Positions 1-7,376 are shown, numbered from the stretch's first letter. The stretch: 14,065 nt of DNA from JBDTZF01 sp040005265 (GCA_040005265.1 JBDTZF010000067.1:1-14065); one strand, 5' to 3'. Made by a program: numbers and translations. Notes: generated by a model not told the origin, from the letters alone.

Positions 1-2981
1 CCCTCGTCGCCGCCTTCGGGCCCAAGATCGACGATCCAATCGGCGCATTTAATGACTTCGAGATTGTGCTCGATCACCACGATCGAGTGACCGCGATCGA
101 CCAGCCGCTGAAATAACTGCAACAGGATGGCGACATCATCGAAGTGCAAACCGGTGGTCGGCTCGTCGAAGATGAACAGGTCGTTTTGGCGCTCGCCGTT
201 TGAAGACTGACTCCCACTGAGGTGACGAACCAACTTGAGCCGCTGGGATTCGCCCCCGGATAAAGTATTCAACGGCTGTCCTAATTTCAAATAACCGAGG
301 CCGACTTCGTCCAAAACATCCAGCGGGCCGGAGAGCGTTTTTTGTTCCCCGATTTGGGCAAAGAATTGGATCGCTTCACTTACCGTCAGTTCGAGCACAT
401 TGTGGATCGATTTTCCGTCCAGTTGCACTTTCAAGACGTGCGGCTGAAAACGCCGACCTTCGCACTCGGCGCAGCGAACGTAGAGATCGCTCAGGAACTG
501 CATCTCGATTTTTTCGAAACCGGTGCCGGAACACCGCTCGCAACGGCCGCTGCCGGAATTGAAAGAGAAAGCGCTGGCGGTCAGTCCCTGGGCCATAGCT
601 TCCGGCTGCGCGGCGAACAATTCGCGGACACGATCGTAAAGGCCGAGATACAAAACAGGCGTCGAGCGCGGGGTACGGGCGAGCGCGGCTTGATCGACCA
701 TGACCACCTCGCCGATGCGGTGCGCGCCGGTTACCGATTTGCACGCTCCCGGTTCCTGGTCGGACGACTGGCCTTTGGCCACGAGCAAGTTCCGATAAAG
801 CACATCGTGAATCAGAGTCGATTTTCCCGAGCCGGACACGCCAGTGATGCAGGTGAACACACCGAGCGGAAGATCGACATCGACGTTCTTCAGGTTGTGT
901 TCGCGCGCGCCGGTAATTTTGATCGACGCTTTAGATCGTCGACGCGATTTTGGAACTGGAATCGTCTTGTCACCGCTGAGGTAGTCGCGCGTGAGCGATT
1001 GGTGGATCGGGCGCTCCGCGCGCGATGTTAAATTGGGAGCCGCGGCGCGGCTCATATATAATCGCTGCGCGATTTTGTTTGGCATCACCCGCGGAGCGGC
1101 TGATCCACTTAGCAACTCGTCCAGCGGTCCGCTAAAAACCAACTCGCCGCCGCGCTCGCCGCGTCCCGGGCCGATGTCGATCAAGTTGTCAGACGCGCGA
1201 ATAATTTGCTCTTCGTGTTCGACCACGAGCAGCGTGTTGCCCTTATCGCGCAAATTGTGCATCACGCGCACGAGCCGGTCGATATCACGGGGATGGAGTC
1301 CGACGCTTGGTTCGTCCATGACGAAAAGCGTATCGACCAGCGATGCGCCAAGACATGTCGTGAGATTGACTCTCTGCACTTCGCCGCCGCTCAGGGTGCG
1401 CGTCGAGCGATCGAGTGTGAGATAACCAAGCCCAACCTCGCAGAGATAGGTTAGCCGGGCGCAGATTTCCCCTCTTAACATTTCCGCGGTCGAATCGCCT
1501 GGCGCGATATCAATCTTCGCCAAAAACTCGCGCGCCTTGGAAATCGAAAGGGCCGCAAATTCCGGGACTGTTACGGACGAAATCTTGTAGTTCAGCGCTT
1601 CAGGTTGAAAACGACCGCCATTACACTTGGGGCACTTGGTATAAGCGCGATACCGGCTGAGCAGCACTCGCATGTGCATCTTGTAGGTTTGGGACTCCAG
1701 CCATCGGAAAAATCCGCGCACCCCGTACCAGCGACCGCTTTCGTAATCATCGTCGGTGTATTCGCCAGACTTCTTCTCGCCTTCGATCACGAAGGTTTGA
1801 TCCGATTTCGGCAATTCCTCAAACGGAAGACGGACATCGACCTCTTCTCTCGCGCAGGCCCGCAGCAAATCCTTTTGCGATTCGCCGAACTCAGTGCCTC
1901 GAAAAACGCGCACCGCGCCTTGTGCGATACTCAAGCTGCGATCTGGAATCGCCTTGTTTAGATCGATTGCGATCGTGCGTCCGAATCCGCGGCACTCCGG
2001 GCAGGCGCCGAGCGGATTATTGAAACTGAACAAGCCGGGCGTGGGCGGGCGAATGTCGATATCGCAATGCGCACAATGCCAGCCGGTGGAGAAGGGATGA
2101 AGATTGGTGGCCGAAGCATGATCGTCTGCTTCAATGACATTGATTTTGCCTTTGCCGAAGCGGAGCGCCGTTTCCAAGGCCTCCACCAAACGAGGGTTAT
2201 TTGCTTCGCTGATCGCGATCCGGTCCTGAATGACCTGGACGCGCGCGCCGAGCCGCAATTTCTTTGGATCGGCATCCGTCCGCACAGTTTTGTTGTCGAT
2301 CCAGACGCGCAGGTAGCCTTGCTGCTGTAGAAACTCAAAGAACGTGCGCGCCTCGGTTTTTGGCGGAACGGCGACCCAGAAAGTAATTAGCACATTTTTC
2401 GGGGCCGCGTCTGGACGTGCAGAAGCACGTCCCTCCGAAACATCCGGGTGCGCTGAGATTTCCTTCTGTGGCGCAACCTGCTTCCGCACGTTTCCGCCTG
2501 CACCAAATTGCGCGACAATTTCGTCGGCGATTGACTTTGCGGTTTCGGGCCGGATTTCGCGGCCGCAGCCAGGACAAAAGGCCTGTGCGACACGCGGCCA
2601 AAGAAGCTTCAAGTAATCAGTGATCTCGGTCATCGTCCCCACGGTCGAGCGCGATGTCTTGACCGGATTTGATTGCTCGATTGCAATCGCCGGCGGGATA
2701 CCGCGAATATCATCCACCCGCGGCTTGTCCATTCGGTCGAGAAACTGCCGCATGTACGGGCTGAAGGTCTCGACGTACCGACGCTGGCCTTCAGCGTAAA
2801 TGGTCTCGAACGCGAGGCTCGATTTCCCACTGCCGCTGGGCCCCGTGACGACGGTCAGTTTCCCGAGAGGAAGATCGACATCAATCCCTTTTAGATTGTT
2901 TTGGCGCGCCCCTCGAATCTCGACGCAATCCTGCTCAACCGGAGCGGCGACGTGTTTTTTTTCAGCAACCTTCGAACCCAC
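1..2981 (-). CDS. uvrA: UvrA, excinuclease ABC subunit A (3' end cut by window)
   Basis: UvrA is the damage-recognition ATPase of nucleotide excision repair, acting with UvrB in the cytoplasm. The minus strand is open in one frame for about 993 codons from a GTG at 2981, with an in-frame TAA three codons upstream. Visible in order: Walker A GPSGSGKS (residues ~48-55); a segment reading IPPAIAIEQ and TSRSTVGTMTE; a CPGCG motif; a UvrB-binding-like region; zinc-finger cysteines CAHC and CPEC; the first LSGGE signature; a second Walker A GVSGSGKS (~714-721); the second LSGGE; the DEPTTGLH Walker B; and near the edge DWIVDLGPEGG. Roughly 30 C-terminal residues are missing. The second Walker A sits about 75 residues later than I recall for E. 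coli UvrA. Two low-complexity inserts carrying palindromes (residues ~175-205 and ~635-660) explain most of that. The IPPAIAIEQ wording resembles a UvrA subgroup found beside classical UvrA in some genomes, so it could be a paralogue. It lies 171 bases downstream of pckG on the same strand but has its own promoter candidate. Confidence 0.96.
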   Translation of the reverse strand, partial: MGSKVAEKKHVAAPVEQDCVEIRGARQNNLKGIDVDLPLGKLTVVTGPSGSGKSSLAFETIYAEGQRRYVETFSPYMRQFLDRMDKPRVDDIRGIPPAIAIEQSNPVKTSRSTVGTMTEITDYLKLLWPRVAQAFCPGCGREIRPETAKSIADEIVAQFGAGGNVRKQVAPQKEISAHPDVSEGRASARPDAAPKNVLITFWVAVPPKTEARTFFEFLQQQGYLRVWIDNKTVRTDADPKKLRLGARVQVIQDRIAISEANNPRLVEALETALRFGKGKINVIEADDHASATNLHPFSTGWHCAHCDIDIRPPTPGLFSFNNPLGACPECRGFGRTIAIDLNKAIPDRSLSIAQGAVRVFRGTEFGESQKDLLRACAREEVDVRLPFEELPKSDQTFVIEGEKKSGEYTDDDYESGRWYGVRGFFRWLESQTYKMHMRVLLSRYRAYTKCPKCNGGRFQPEALNYKISSVTVPEFAALSISKAREFLAKIDIAPGDSTAEMLRGEICARLTYLCEVGLGYLTLDRSTRTLSGGEVQRVNLTTCLGASLVDTLFVMDEPSVGLHPRDIDRLVRVMHNLRDKGNTLLVVEHEEQIIRASDNLIDIGPGRGERGGELVFSGPLDELLSGSAAPRVMPNKIAQRLYMSRAAAPNLTSRAERPIHQSLTRDYLSGDKTIPVPKSRRRSKASIKITGAREHNLKNVDVDLPLGVFTCITGVSGSGKSTLIHDVLYRNLLVAKGQSSDQEPGACKSVTGAHRIGEVVMVDQAALARTPRSTPVLYLGLYDRVRELFAAQPEAMAQGLTASAFSFNSGSGRCERCSGTGFEKIEMQFLSDLYVRCAECEGRRFQPHVLKVQLDGKSIHNVLELTVSEAIQFFAQIGEQKTLSGPLDVLDEVGLGYLKLGQPLNTLSGGESQRLKLVRHLSGSQSSNGERQNDLFIFDEPTTGLHFDDVAILLQLFQRLVDRGHSIVVIEHNLEVIKCADWIVDLGPEGGDE
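1037..1053. repeat. Palindrome inside uvrA (7-bp arms, 3-nt loop)
   Basis: GAGCCGC and GCGGCTC flank a GGC loop. In the uvrA frame the segment reads S-R-A-A-A-P (residues ~644-649). It sits in a stretch of about 27 residues that looks inserted between the end of the first ATPase half and the conserved SLTRDYLSG linker ahead of the second half. It is probably a degenerate dispersed palindromic repeat. Confidence 0.5.
2413..2432. repeat. Perfect palindrome inside uvrA (8-bp arms, 4-nt loop)
   Basis: GGACGTGC and GCACGTCC surround an AGAA loop with no mismatch. Read on the minus strand in the uvrA frame it encodes G-R-A-S-A-R-P (residues ~184-190). It lies within about 30 residues of low-complexity sequence between the CPGCG motif region and the UvrB-binding-like region, where typical UvrA proteins have no such segment. 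It looks like a REP-type palindrome captured in frame. Confidence 0.6.
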
Positions 2982-2986
2982 CGGAG

Positions 2987-3015
2987 ATTATCCTAGATGT
3001 GGATACTATTGGCAA
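2987..3015 (-). promoter_or_regulatory. Candidate sigma70-type promoter of uvrA
   Basis: Reading the minus strand, TTGCCA (3015-3010) and GATAAT (2992-2987) are separated by exactly 17 bases. Each hexamer matches the consensus at five of six positions. The GTG start codon of uvrA begins six bases after the -10 box, about where transcription should start, so the message would have almost no 5' leader. This is pattern matching only. Confidence 0.55.
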
Positions 3016-3035
3016 ATTTTCGACGATAAATGCGT

Positions 3036-3147
3036 GTCATCCCGAGTCGCGAAGACGGCGGGGGACCTCACATAGTGTGACGAACGCACGAGCCAATTTG
3101 TGCGCCCCTTCAGCATAGGCGGGGTCCCTCACTCCGTTCGGGATGAC
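3036..3147. repeat. Degenerate dispersed inverted repeat between pckG and uvrA
   Basis: The outer arms are GTCATCCCGA (3036-3045) and TCGGGATGAC (3138-3147), perfectly complementary. Inside lie two near-identical 15-mers in direct orientation, GGCGGGGGACCTCAC (3057-3071) and GGCGGGGTCCCTCAC (3118-3132), which differ at two positions. Inner GGGACC/GGTCCC tracts can also pair. This looks like a decayed intergenic repeat of the GTCATCCCGA...GGGACCTCAC type seen in many bacterial genomes. It directly follows the pckG stop on the minus strand and could end or process that transcript, but there is no T-tract, so I do not call a terminator. Confidence 0.6.
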
Positions 3148-3152
3148 GGGCG

Positions 3153-4958
3153 TTATTCCGCGAAGCGGGCGGCGAGTTTGTCGCCTTCCTTCAGCAATTC
3201 ATCGGGCACCACACCATCAAGCGACTCGAAAAACTTTTTGTGCTCGGCAAGTTCCTTCTGCCATTCCTCGTGATCAATTCCGAGCAATTCAGCAACACAT
3301 TTATGATCGATCTCAAGTTCATCCAGGTCGAGATCGTGCGGGCTGGGCAACCAGCCGATAGGCGACTGGACAGCGCCGTCCTTTCCTTCACATCGATCGA
3401 TGATCCATTCGAGAATGCGCATGTTCTCGCCGAACCCCGGCCAAAGGAAATTTCCGCGTTCGCCTTTGCGGAACCAGTTCACGTTGAAGATCAGGGGCGG
3501 TTTGGTGAGGTTTTTACCGATGTCGATCCAGTGCCGGAAATAATCGCCGATGTTGTAACCGCAAAACGGCAGCATCGCCATGGGATCGCGCCGAACCTTG
3601 CCGACCGCGCCGGTGGCAGCAGCGGTTGTTTCCGAAGCCATTGTGGAGCCTAGATAAACACCGTGGTTCCAATCGAACGATTGGAAAACCAGAGGCATGG
3701 TATCGCTGCGGCGGCCGCCAAAGATAATTGCACTGATCGGCACGCCTTCGCCTTTTTCGACATCGGGATCGAGCACGGGATTGTTCTGCATGGGGGTGGC
3801 GAAACGCGAATTCGGATGCGCGGCTTTTTCCTTTGAATCCGGCGTCCAATCGTTGCCCTTCCAATCGATTACGTGCGCCGGCGGCGCCCCGTCCTTTCCC
3901 TCCCACCAGACATCGCCGTCATCGGTCAGCGCGACATTTGTATAAAGCGTGTCGTGCTCGATCGATTTCATTGCATTCGGATTCGATTTGTAGCTCGTTC
4001 CTGGAACGACGCCGAAATAACCGTTCTCCGGATTGACCGCGTAAAGCCGGCCATCGCGGATCTGCATCCAGGCAATGTCGTCGCCCACCGTCGTCACCTT
4101 CCACCCTTTGAAATGCTTGGGCGGAATGAGCATGGCGAAATTTGTCTTCCCGCATGCGCTGGGGAACGCCGCGGCCACGTAATGTTTGCGGCCCTCCGGC
4201 GACTCCACGCCGAGGATCAGCATGTGCTCAGCCAGCCAACCCTGACGGCGCGCCAGATAACTACCGATCCGAAGAGCGAGACATTTCTTGCTCAACAAAA
4301 CGTTGCCGCCGTAACCGGAGCCAATCGAGATAATCGCGTTATCCTGCGGAAAATGGCAGATAAACCGCCGCGCAGGATCGACATCTAATAATGAGTGCAC
4401 CCCGCGATTCCATTCCGCAGCCGGATCGTTGCCGAGCCGTTTCACTGCCACCGTGCCCATGCGGGTCATGATCCGCATGCTCAGAACCACGTAAATTGAA
4501 TCGGTAATCTCGAAACCGACTTTCGTCAGTGGCGAGTCCGGCGGCCCCATGATGTAGGGAATGACGAACATCGTCCGTCCCTGCATCGCACCTCGGAGAA
4601 GGCCATTGAGCTTTGTATATGTTTCGCCCGGCGCTGACCAATGGTTCGTCGGGCCGGCTTCCTCTTTTGTGGGCGTGCAGATAAAAGTGAATTGCTCGAC
4701 GCGAGCGACATCGTTCGGATTCGAGCGATGCAAATACGAGTTCGGAATTTTTTCCTCGTTGAGCTTGATCACCACGTTCTGGCGGCAGGCTTGATCGAGC
4801 AAAAACTCATTTTCCTGATCTGACCCGTCGCACCAAAAAATATTGTCCGGTTTGGTGAGCGCTTGGACTTCGTGCACCCAATCGAGCACCGCTTGATTGG
4901 CCGGTTTGGCAACGCCGATGCCGGCAGGCGGTGTGATAGCGGGCGCGATGTTTTTCAT
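3153..4958 (-). CDS. pckG: GTP-dependent phosphoenolpyruvate carboxykinase
   Basis: This cytoplasmic enzyme interconverts oxaloacetate plus GTP with phosphoenolpyruvate, CO2 and GDP, the first committed step of gluconeogenesis from C4 acids. The product is 601 residues, the usual size for the GTP-specific family. Visible signatures are the P-loop FPSACGKTN, the kinase-2-like VGDDIAWM, FGGRRSDTMPLV, WNHGVYLGSTMASE and WFRKGERGNFLWPGFGEN. I chose the ATG at 4958 (MKNIAPAITPP). The open frame continues to 5153, but those 65 extra residues are cysteine-rich, unlike the family, and overlap the divergent rhomboid gene. No clear Shine-Dalgarno precedes the start. The 13-mer AAGATCGACATCT lies in the leader 7-19 bases upstream. 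uvrA follows on the same strand after 171 bases. Confidence 0.96.
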   Translation of the reverse strand: MKNIAPAITPPAGIGVAKPANQAVLDWVHEVQALTKPDNIFWCDGSDQENEFLLDQACRQNVVIKLNEEKIPNSYLHRSNPNDVARVEQFTFICTPTKEEAGPTNHWSAPGETYTKLNGLLRGAMQGRTMFVIPYIMGPPDSPLTKVGFEITDSIYVVLSMRIMTRMGTVAVKRLGNDPAAEWNRGVHSLLDVDPARRFICHFPQDNAIISIGSGYGGNVLLSKKCLALRIGSYLARRQGWLAEHMLILGVESPEGRKHYVAAAFPSACGKTNFAMLIPPKHFKGWKVTTVGDDIAWMQIRDGRLYAVNPENGYFGVVPGTSYKSNPNAMKSIEHDTLYTNVALTDDGDVWWEGKDGAPPAHVIDWKGNDWTPDSKEKAAHPNSRFATPMQNNPVLDPDVEKGEGVPISAIIFGGRRSDTMPLVFQSFDWNHGVYLGSTMASETTAAATGAVGKVRRDPMAMLPFCGYNIGDYFRHWIDIGKNLTKPPLIFNVNWFRKGERGNFLWPGFGENMRILEWIIDRCEGKDGAVQSPIGWLPSPHDLDLDELEIDHKCVAELLGIDHEEWQKELAEHKKFFESLDGVVPDELLKEGDKLAARFAE

Positions 4959-5092
4959 GCAGGCAGATGTCGATCTTACCGGATCCGGGGAAGGGGTAAT
5001 GTTCACCGGAGCGGACCGGTTCTCCAAGAAATTTTTCACACCCTGATAGCAGGCATTGCTTGCACAGAGGAGCGCGCAGCATTTATTGAGAC
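4959..5092. promoter_or_regulatory. Divergent intergenic region, pckG and rhomboid gene
   Basis: These 134 bases must hold the start signals for both divergent genes. I see a perfect CCGGATCCGG palindrome at 4980-4989 and an interrupted ACCG...CGGT dyad near 5005-5021. No convincing -35/-10 pair stands out on either strand. A weak TTTATT box at 5082-5087 just before the rhomboid ATG is the best plus-strand candidate. Confidence 0.4.
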
Positions 5093-5941
5093 ATGTTTGG
5101 GGTGACCACGTCCGATGATTATCGGCCGGTCGCGTGGATGGGGCGGTATCCACTCGATGTCACCACTCTTCTGGTTGGGTTACATATTGCCCTGGCCGTC
5201 TCCGCCTGCCTGCTCATTGCGATCGGCGCAGGATCGTTTCTCGGATCTCTTCAATTCGACAGCGAAGCGATCCTGAATCGCGGACAAATCTGGCGACTCG
5301 CCACCTACGGGTTCATTCACGCTCCGTCGATGCTGCTGTGGTTCGCGGTCGAGATGTATATGCTGTTCGTGTTCGGCCGGGAAGTAGAACGATTCATCGG
5401 GCAACGTGCTTACATTGCTCTTTACGGAATCTTACTGGTTGCGCCTCCCTTACTACTTTCGGTCCTGGGATTTTGGCAGCGATCAGGACTATCCGGCTCG
5501 TCCGCCTTGCACTTTGGGATTTTCGTCGCCTTTGCGACGATCTACCCGCGAGTCGAATTACTCCTGCGGATCACAGCGAAGTGGGTCGCGCTGATTCTGG
5601 CCGGCATTTTCACAATGCAACTGCTCGCTTACCACGCCTGGAGCGATCTGGTTGTCGTATGGACCAGTATCGGCGCAGCGTTTCTTTTTGTGGAGTTCCG
5701 TGGCGCCGGACCCGAACTGGCCTGGTTGACTAATTTCAAGGAACGGCTGCGGCCACGACCGAAATTTCAGGTTGTACCAAAGCCCAGCAGCCCGCGACGC
5801 GTCGTCGATCCGGATGACGTTTATGCTTCGGTCGATCCGATCCTCGACAAGATAGCGAAATCCGGCATCGGCAGTTTGACCGAGAACGAGCGACGCCAAC
5901 TCGAGCGGGCTCGCAATCGCCTGTTGAAGAAATCGGAATAA
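5093..5941 (+). CDS. Rhomboid-family integral membrane protein with a C-terminal helical tail
   Basis: Rhomboids are intramembrane serine proteases or inactive relatives. The 282-residue product has about six hydrophobic segments in residues ~20-205. It carries IWRLATYGFIHAP in the position of the loop/TM2 W-R and His region. EMYMLFVFGREVERFIG matches the rhomboid pattern after TM2. GLSGSSALHFG fits the GxSG nucleophile motif, and a His in LLAYHAW could be the catalytic base of TM6. The cytosolic tail VDPILDKIAKSGIGSLTENERRQLERA resembles the short domain I know as DUF6576, often found at the end of such rhomboids. The TM6 region lacks the usual HLGG pattern, so activity is uncertain. ATG at 5093 is used; M at 5138 is possible. 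It is divergent from pckG and converges with gmhA, with seven bases between the stops. Confidence 0.85.
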   Translation: MFGVTTSDDYRPVAWMGRYPLDVTTLLVGLHIALAVSACLLIAIGAGSFLGSLQFDSEAILNRGQIWRLATYGFIHAPSMLLWFAVEMYMLFVFGREVERFIGQRAYIALYGILLVAPPLLLSVLGFWQRSGLSGSSALHFGIFVAFATIYPRVELLLRITAKWVALILAGIFTMQLLAYHAWSDLVVVWTSIGAAFLFVEFRGAGPELAWLTNFKERLRPRPKFQVVPKPSSPRRVVDPDDVYASVDPILDKIAKSGIGSLTENERRQLERARNRLLKKSE

Positions 5942-5948
5942 ATCGGTC

Positions 5949-6527
5949 TTACTTTTCGCCGAGGCGCGCTTCGACGGTTTCGCAGAGGACATGAAGGAGA
6001 AGCTTGTGGGCTTCCTGGATGCGGGCGGTTGAATCGCCGCGCACCAGAAGATCGAGATCGGCCAGCCCCGCAGTCGAACCACCGTCGCGACCGAGCAAAG
6101 CGATCGTCTTCAATTTTTGCGACTTCGCCTCTTCCAAGGCACGCTTGACGTTCATTGATTTGCCCGAGGTCGTCAGGCAAATGAGGAGATCGTTCTCCTT
6201 GCCGAGCGCGGCAATCTGCCGGGCGAAAATTTCATCGAATCCGTAATCGTTGCCCGCCGCGGTAAGAAGACCGCCGTCGCCAGTAAGACAAATGGCCGGA
6301 TAAGCCGGCCTGTCCTTGATGAAGCGCACTACGAACTCGGTCGCAAAATGGGCCGCATCCGCCGCACTGCCGCCGTTGCCGCAGACCAGCAATTTATTTC
6401 CCGCGCGCAAGCATTGCTCGATTAAATCGGCAGCCTGCGCCATTTGCTGCTCAAGATCGACAAGCGATTGCAGCGTTTTCGTCGCCCCGCTGATTGCGAT
6501 TTTTAAAGCGTCAGAAACGTCGAGCAT
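5949..6527 (-). CDS. gmhA: Phosphoheptose isomerase (GmhA-type SIS-domain protein)
   Basis: GmhA isomerises sedoheptulose 7-phosphate to D-glycero-D-manno-heptose 7-phosphate, the first step to the heptoses of the LPS inner core. The 192-residue length is typical. The sugar-phosphate loop CGNGGSAADAAHFATEFV holds the family's His and catalytic Glu. GNDYGFDEIFARQI, LTTSGKSMNV, GRDGG, and DSTARIQEAHKLLLHVLCE follow, the last with the expected Gln and His. The ATG lies 16 bases after the CCA of tRNA-Val on the same strand, with no terminator between, so the two may be cotranscribed. There is no Shine-Dalgarno. A generic SIS isomerase is the alternative, but the motif match to GmhA is close. Confidence 0.92.
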   Translation of the reverse strand: MLDVSDALKIAISGATKTLQSLVDLEQQMAQAADLIEQCLRAGNKLLVCGNGGSAADAAHFATEFVVRFIKDRPAYPAICLTGDGGLLTAAGNDYGFDEIFARQIAALGKENDLLICLTTSGKSMNVKRALEEAKSQKLKTIALLGRDGGSTAGLADLDLLVRGDSTARIQEAHKLLLHVLCETVEARLGEK

Positions 6528-6543
6528 GGCTGAGGTTGCGGAA

Positions 6544-6618
<75 letters not shown>

Positions 6619-6629
6619 ATTTGACCGGA

Positions 6630-6664
6630 GTGATAAGTGACGAGTGACCCGTGACCAGTCAAGT
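6630..6664. repeat. Degenerate 7-bp tandem repeat, five units
   Basis: Five consecutive heptamers read GTGATAA, GTGACGA, GTGACCC, GTGACCA and GTCAAGT. The shared core is GTGA. The block lies 12 bases upstream of the tRNA-Val 5' end. It may be a regulatory repeat or simply a slippage product. Confidence 0.5.
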
Positions 6665-6691
6665 GAGATGTCGATCTTGCTAGGTCTCTTC

Positions 6692-6755
6692 GTAGCGGCG
6701 GTCTATGACGTCGCATACATCGCAAAAAAGTGAGACGGTCACAGACCGCCGCTAC
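6692..6755. repeat. REP/MITE-like inverted repeat, 18-bp arms
   Basis: GTAGCGGCGGTCTATGAC (6692-6709) pairs with GTCACAGACCGCCGCTAC (6738-6755) with one mismatch, around a 28-base spacer rich in A. It lies between the 3' end of the regulator gene and the 5' side of tRNA-Val. A second half-copy sits inside the GNAT gene at 11949-11981, which shows that this is a dispersed repeat. It could also form a transcript-end hairpin for the regulator mRNA. Confidence 0.75.
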
Positions 6756-6769
6756 AGCAAAAGCGAAAA

Positions 6770-7321
6770 CTAGGCTGCCAGCTTTACGGCGTCTTTGTGC
6801 CCGAGAATGCGAACGGTCTCTTTCAACTGCTCCATCTTGAGCGGTTTCTTGAGAACTGTGATCGGGCCTCTGGCCAGAATCCGGTCGAGCATCTCACTAT
6901 CGGGATAACCGGTTATGACGATGATCGGGCACTGGGGCTGCGATTTCTTCGCAGCTTCGTAAACGTCGTCAGCCGGGCCATCGGGCAACTTCAGATCGAG
7001 AAAAATCAAGTCGAACTTCTGCTTATCGAGCGCAGCCAGTGCCTCCTTGACCGTACCGACTACCACGCGGCTAAAGCCGATTTTTTTCAGGAAAAGCTTG
7101 AACAAGTTCTGGAGGCTTTCATCGTCATCCACCACTAGAACGGTGGGCTGGCCGGACTTGTCCTCCTTAAGAATATCCTTATCAAGAGAGCTCTTCTTGA
7201 TCCGCCAACGCCCGCCAATTTGGATGGCTGGCAGCTGGCCCCGCTGCACAAGGTAGTACACGGTGGGCAACGGGATACGAAGGTACTTGGCCGTTTCCTT
7301 GACCGTAAGGAGATTATGCAT
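6770..7321 (-). CDS. HTH_17 (excisionase-type) plus receiver-domain regulator
   Basis: The 183-residue protein starts with an excisionase-family winged helix (LLTVKETAKYLRIPLPTVYYLVQRG, then IGGRWRIKKSSLD, residues ~3-48). It ends with a CheY-like receiver domain (~58-175). Receiver landmarks are the acidic cluster VVDDDES, the phospho-acceptor in IFLDLKLPDG, the Thr in VITGYPD and the Lys in VLKKPLK, so phosphorylation looks possible. The domain order is the reverse of a classical response regulator, and no kinase gene is adjacent. It is presumably a DNA-binding regulator; targets are unknown. It is transcribed away from the methyltransferase-fumC run across a 212-base gap that holds a promoter-like AT-rich stretch. 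No Shine-Dalgarno is seen before the ATG. Confidence 0.85.
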   Translation of the reverse strand: MHNLLTVKETAKYLRIPLPTVYYLVQRGQLPAIQIGGRWRIKKSSLDKDILKEDKSGQPTVLVVDDDESLQNLFKLFLKKIGFSRVVVGTVKEALAALDKQKFDLIFLDLKLPDGPADDVYEAAKKSQPQCPIIVITGYPDSEMLDRILARGPITVLKKPLKMEQLKETVRILGHKDAVKLAA

Positions 7322-7376
7322 GGGAAGAAGTCACCAATTTGATAGAAAAGGGGCAAGACATTTCGCGCCCTCAAGC

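Noticed and set aside
342..1031. 229-codon plus-strand open frame opposite uvrA
   Set aside because: It is antisense to the conserved second ATPase half of UvrA; its composition is a shadow of that frame.
1..2981. Possible frameshift in uvrA because the protein seems long
   Set aside because: Codon phase is the same at the N-terminal motifs, both Walker A motifs and the C-terminal motifs; the extra length is explained by two in-frame inserts.
3036..3147. Rho-independent terminator for pckG
   Set aside because: The inverted repeat is long and imperfect and lacks a following T-tract, so it fits a dispersed repeat better.
3153..4958. Several plus-strand open frames opposite pckG (for example 3240-3653 and 3873-4388)
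   Set aside because: They are antisense shadows of a strongly conserved enzyme and have no start signals or domains.
4959..5153. 65-residue upstream extension of pckG to ATG 5153
   Set aside because: It overlaps the divergent rhomboid gene, is cysteine-rich and unlike PEP carboxykinase N termini; the family length fits the ATG at 4958.
6630..6664. CRISPR-like repeats
   Set aside because: The units are 7 bases with no spacers, and no cas gene is present.
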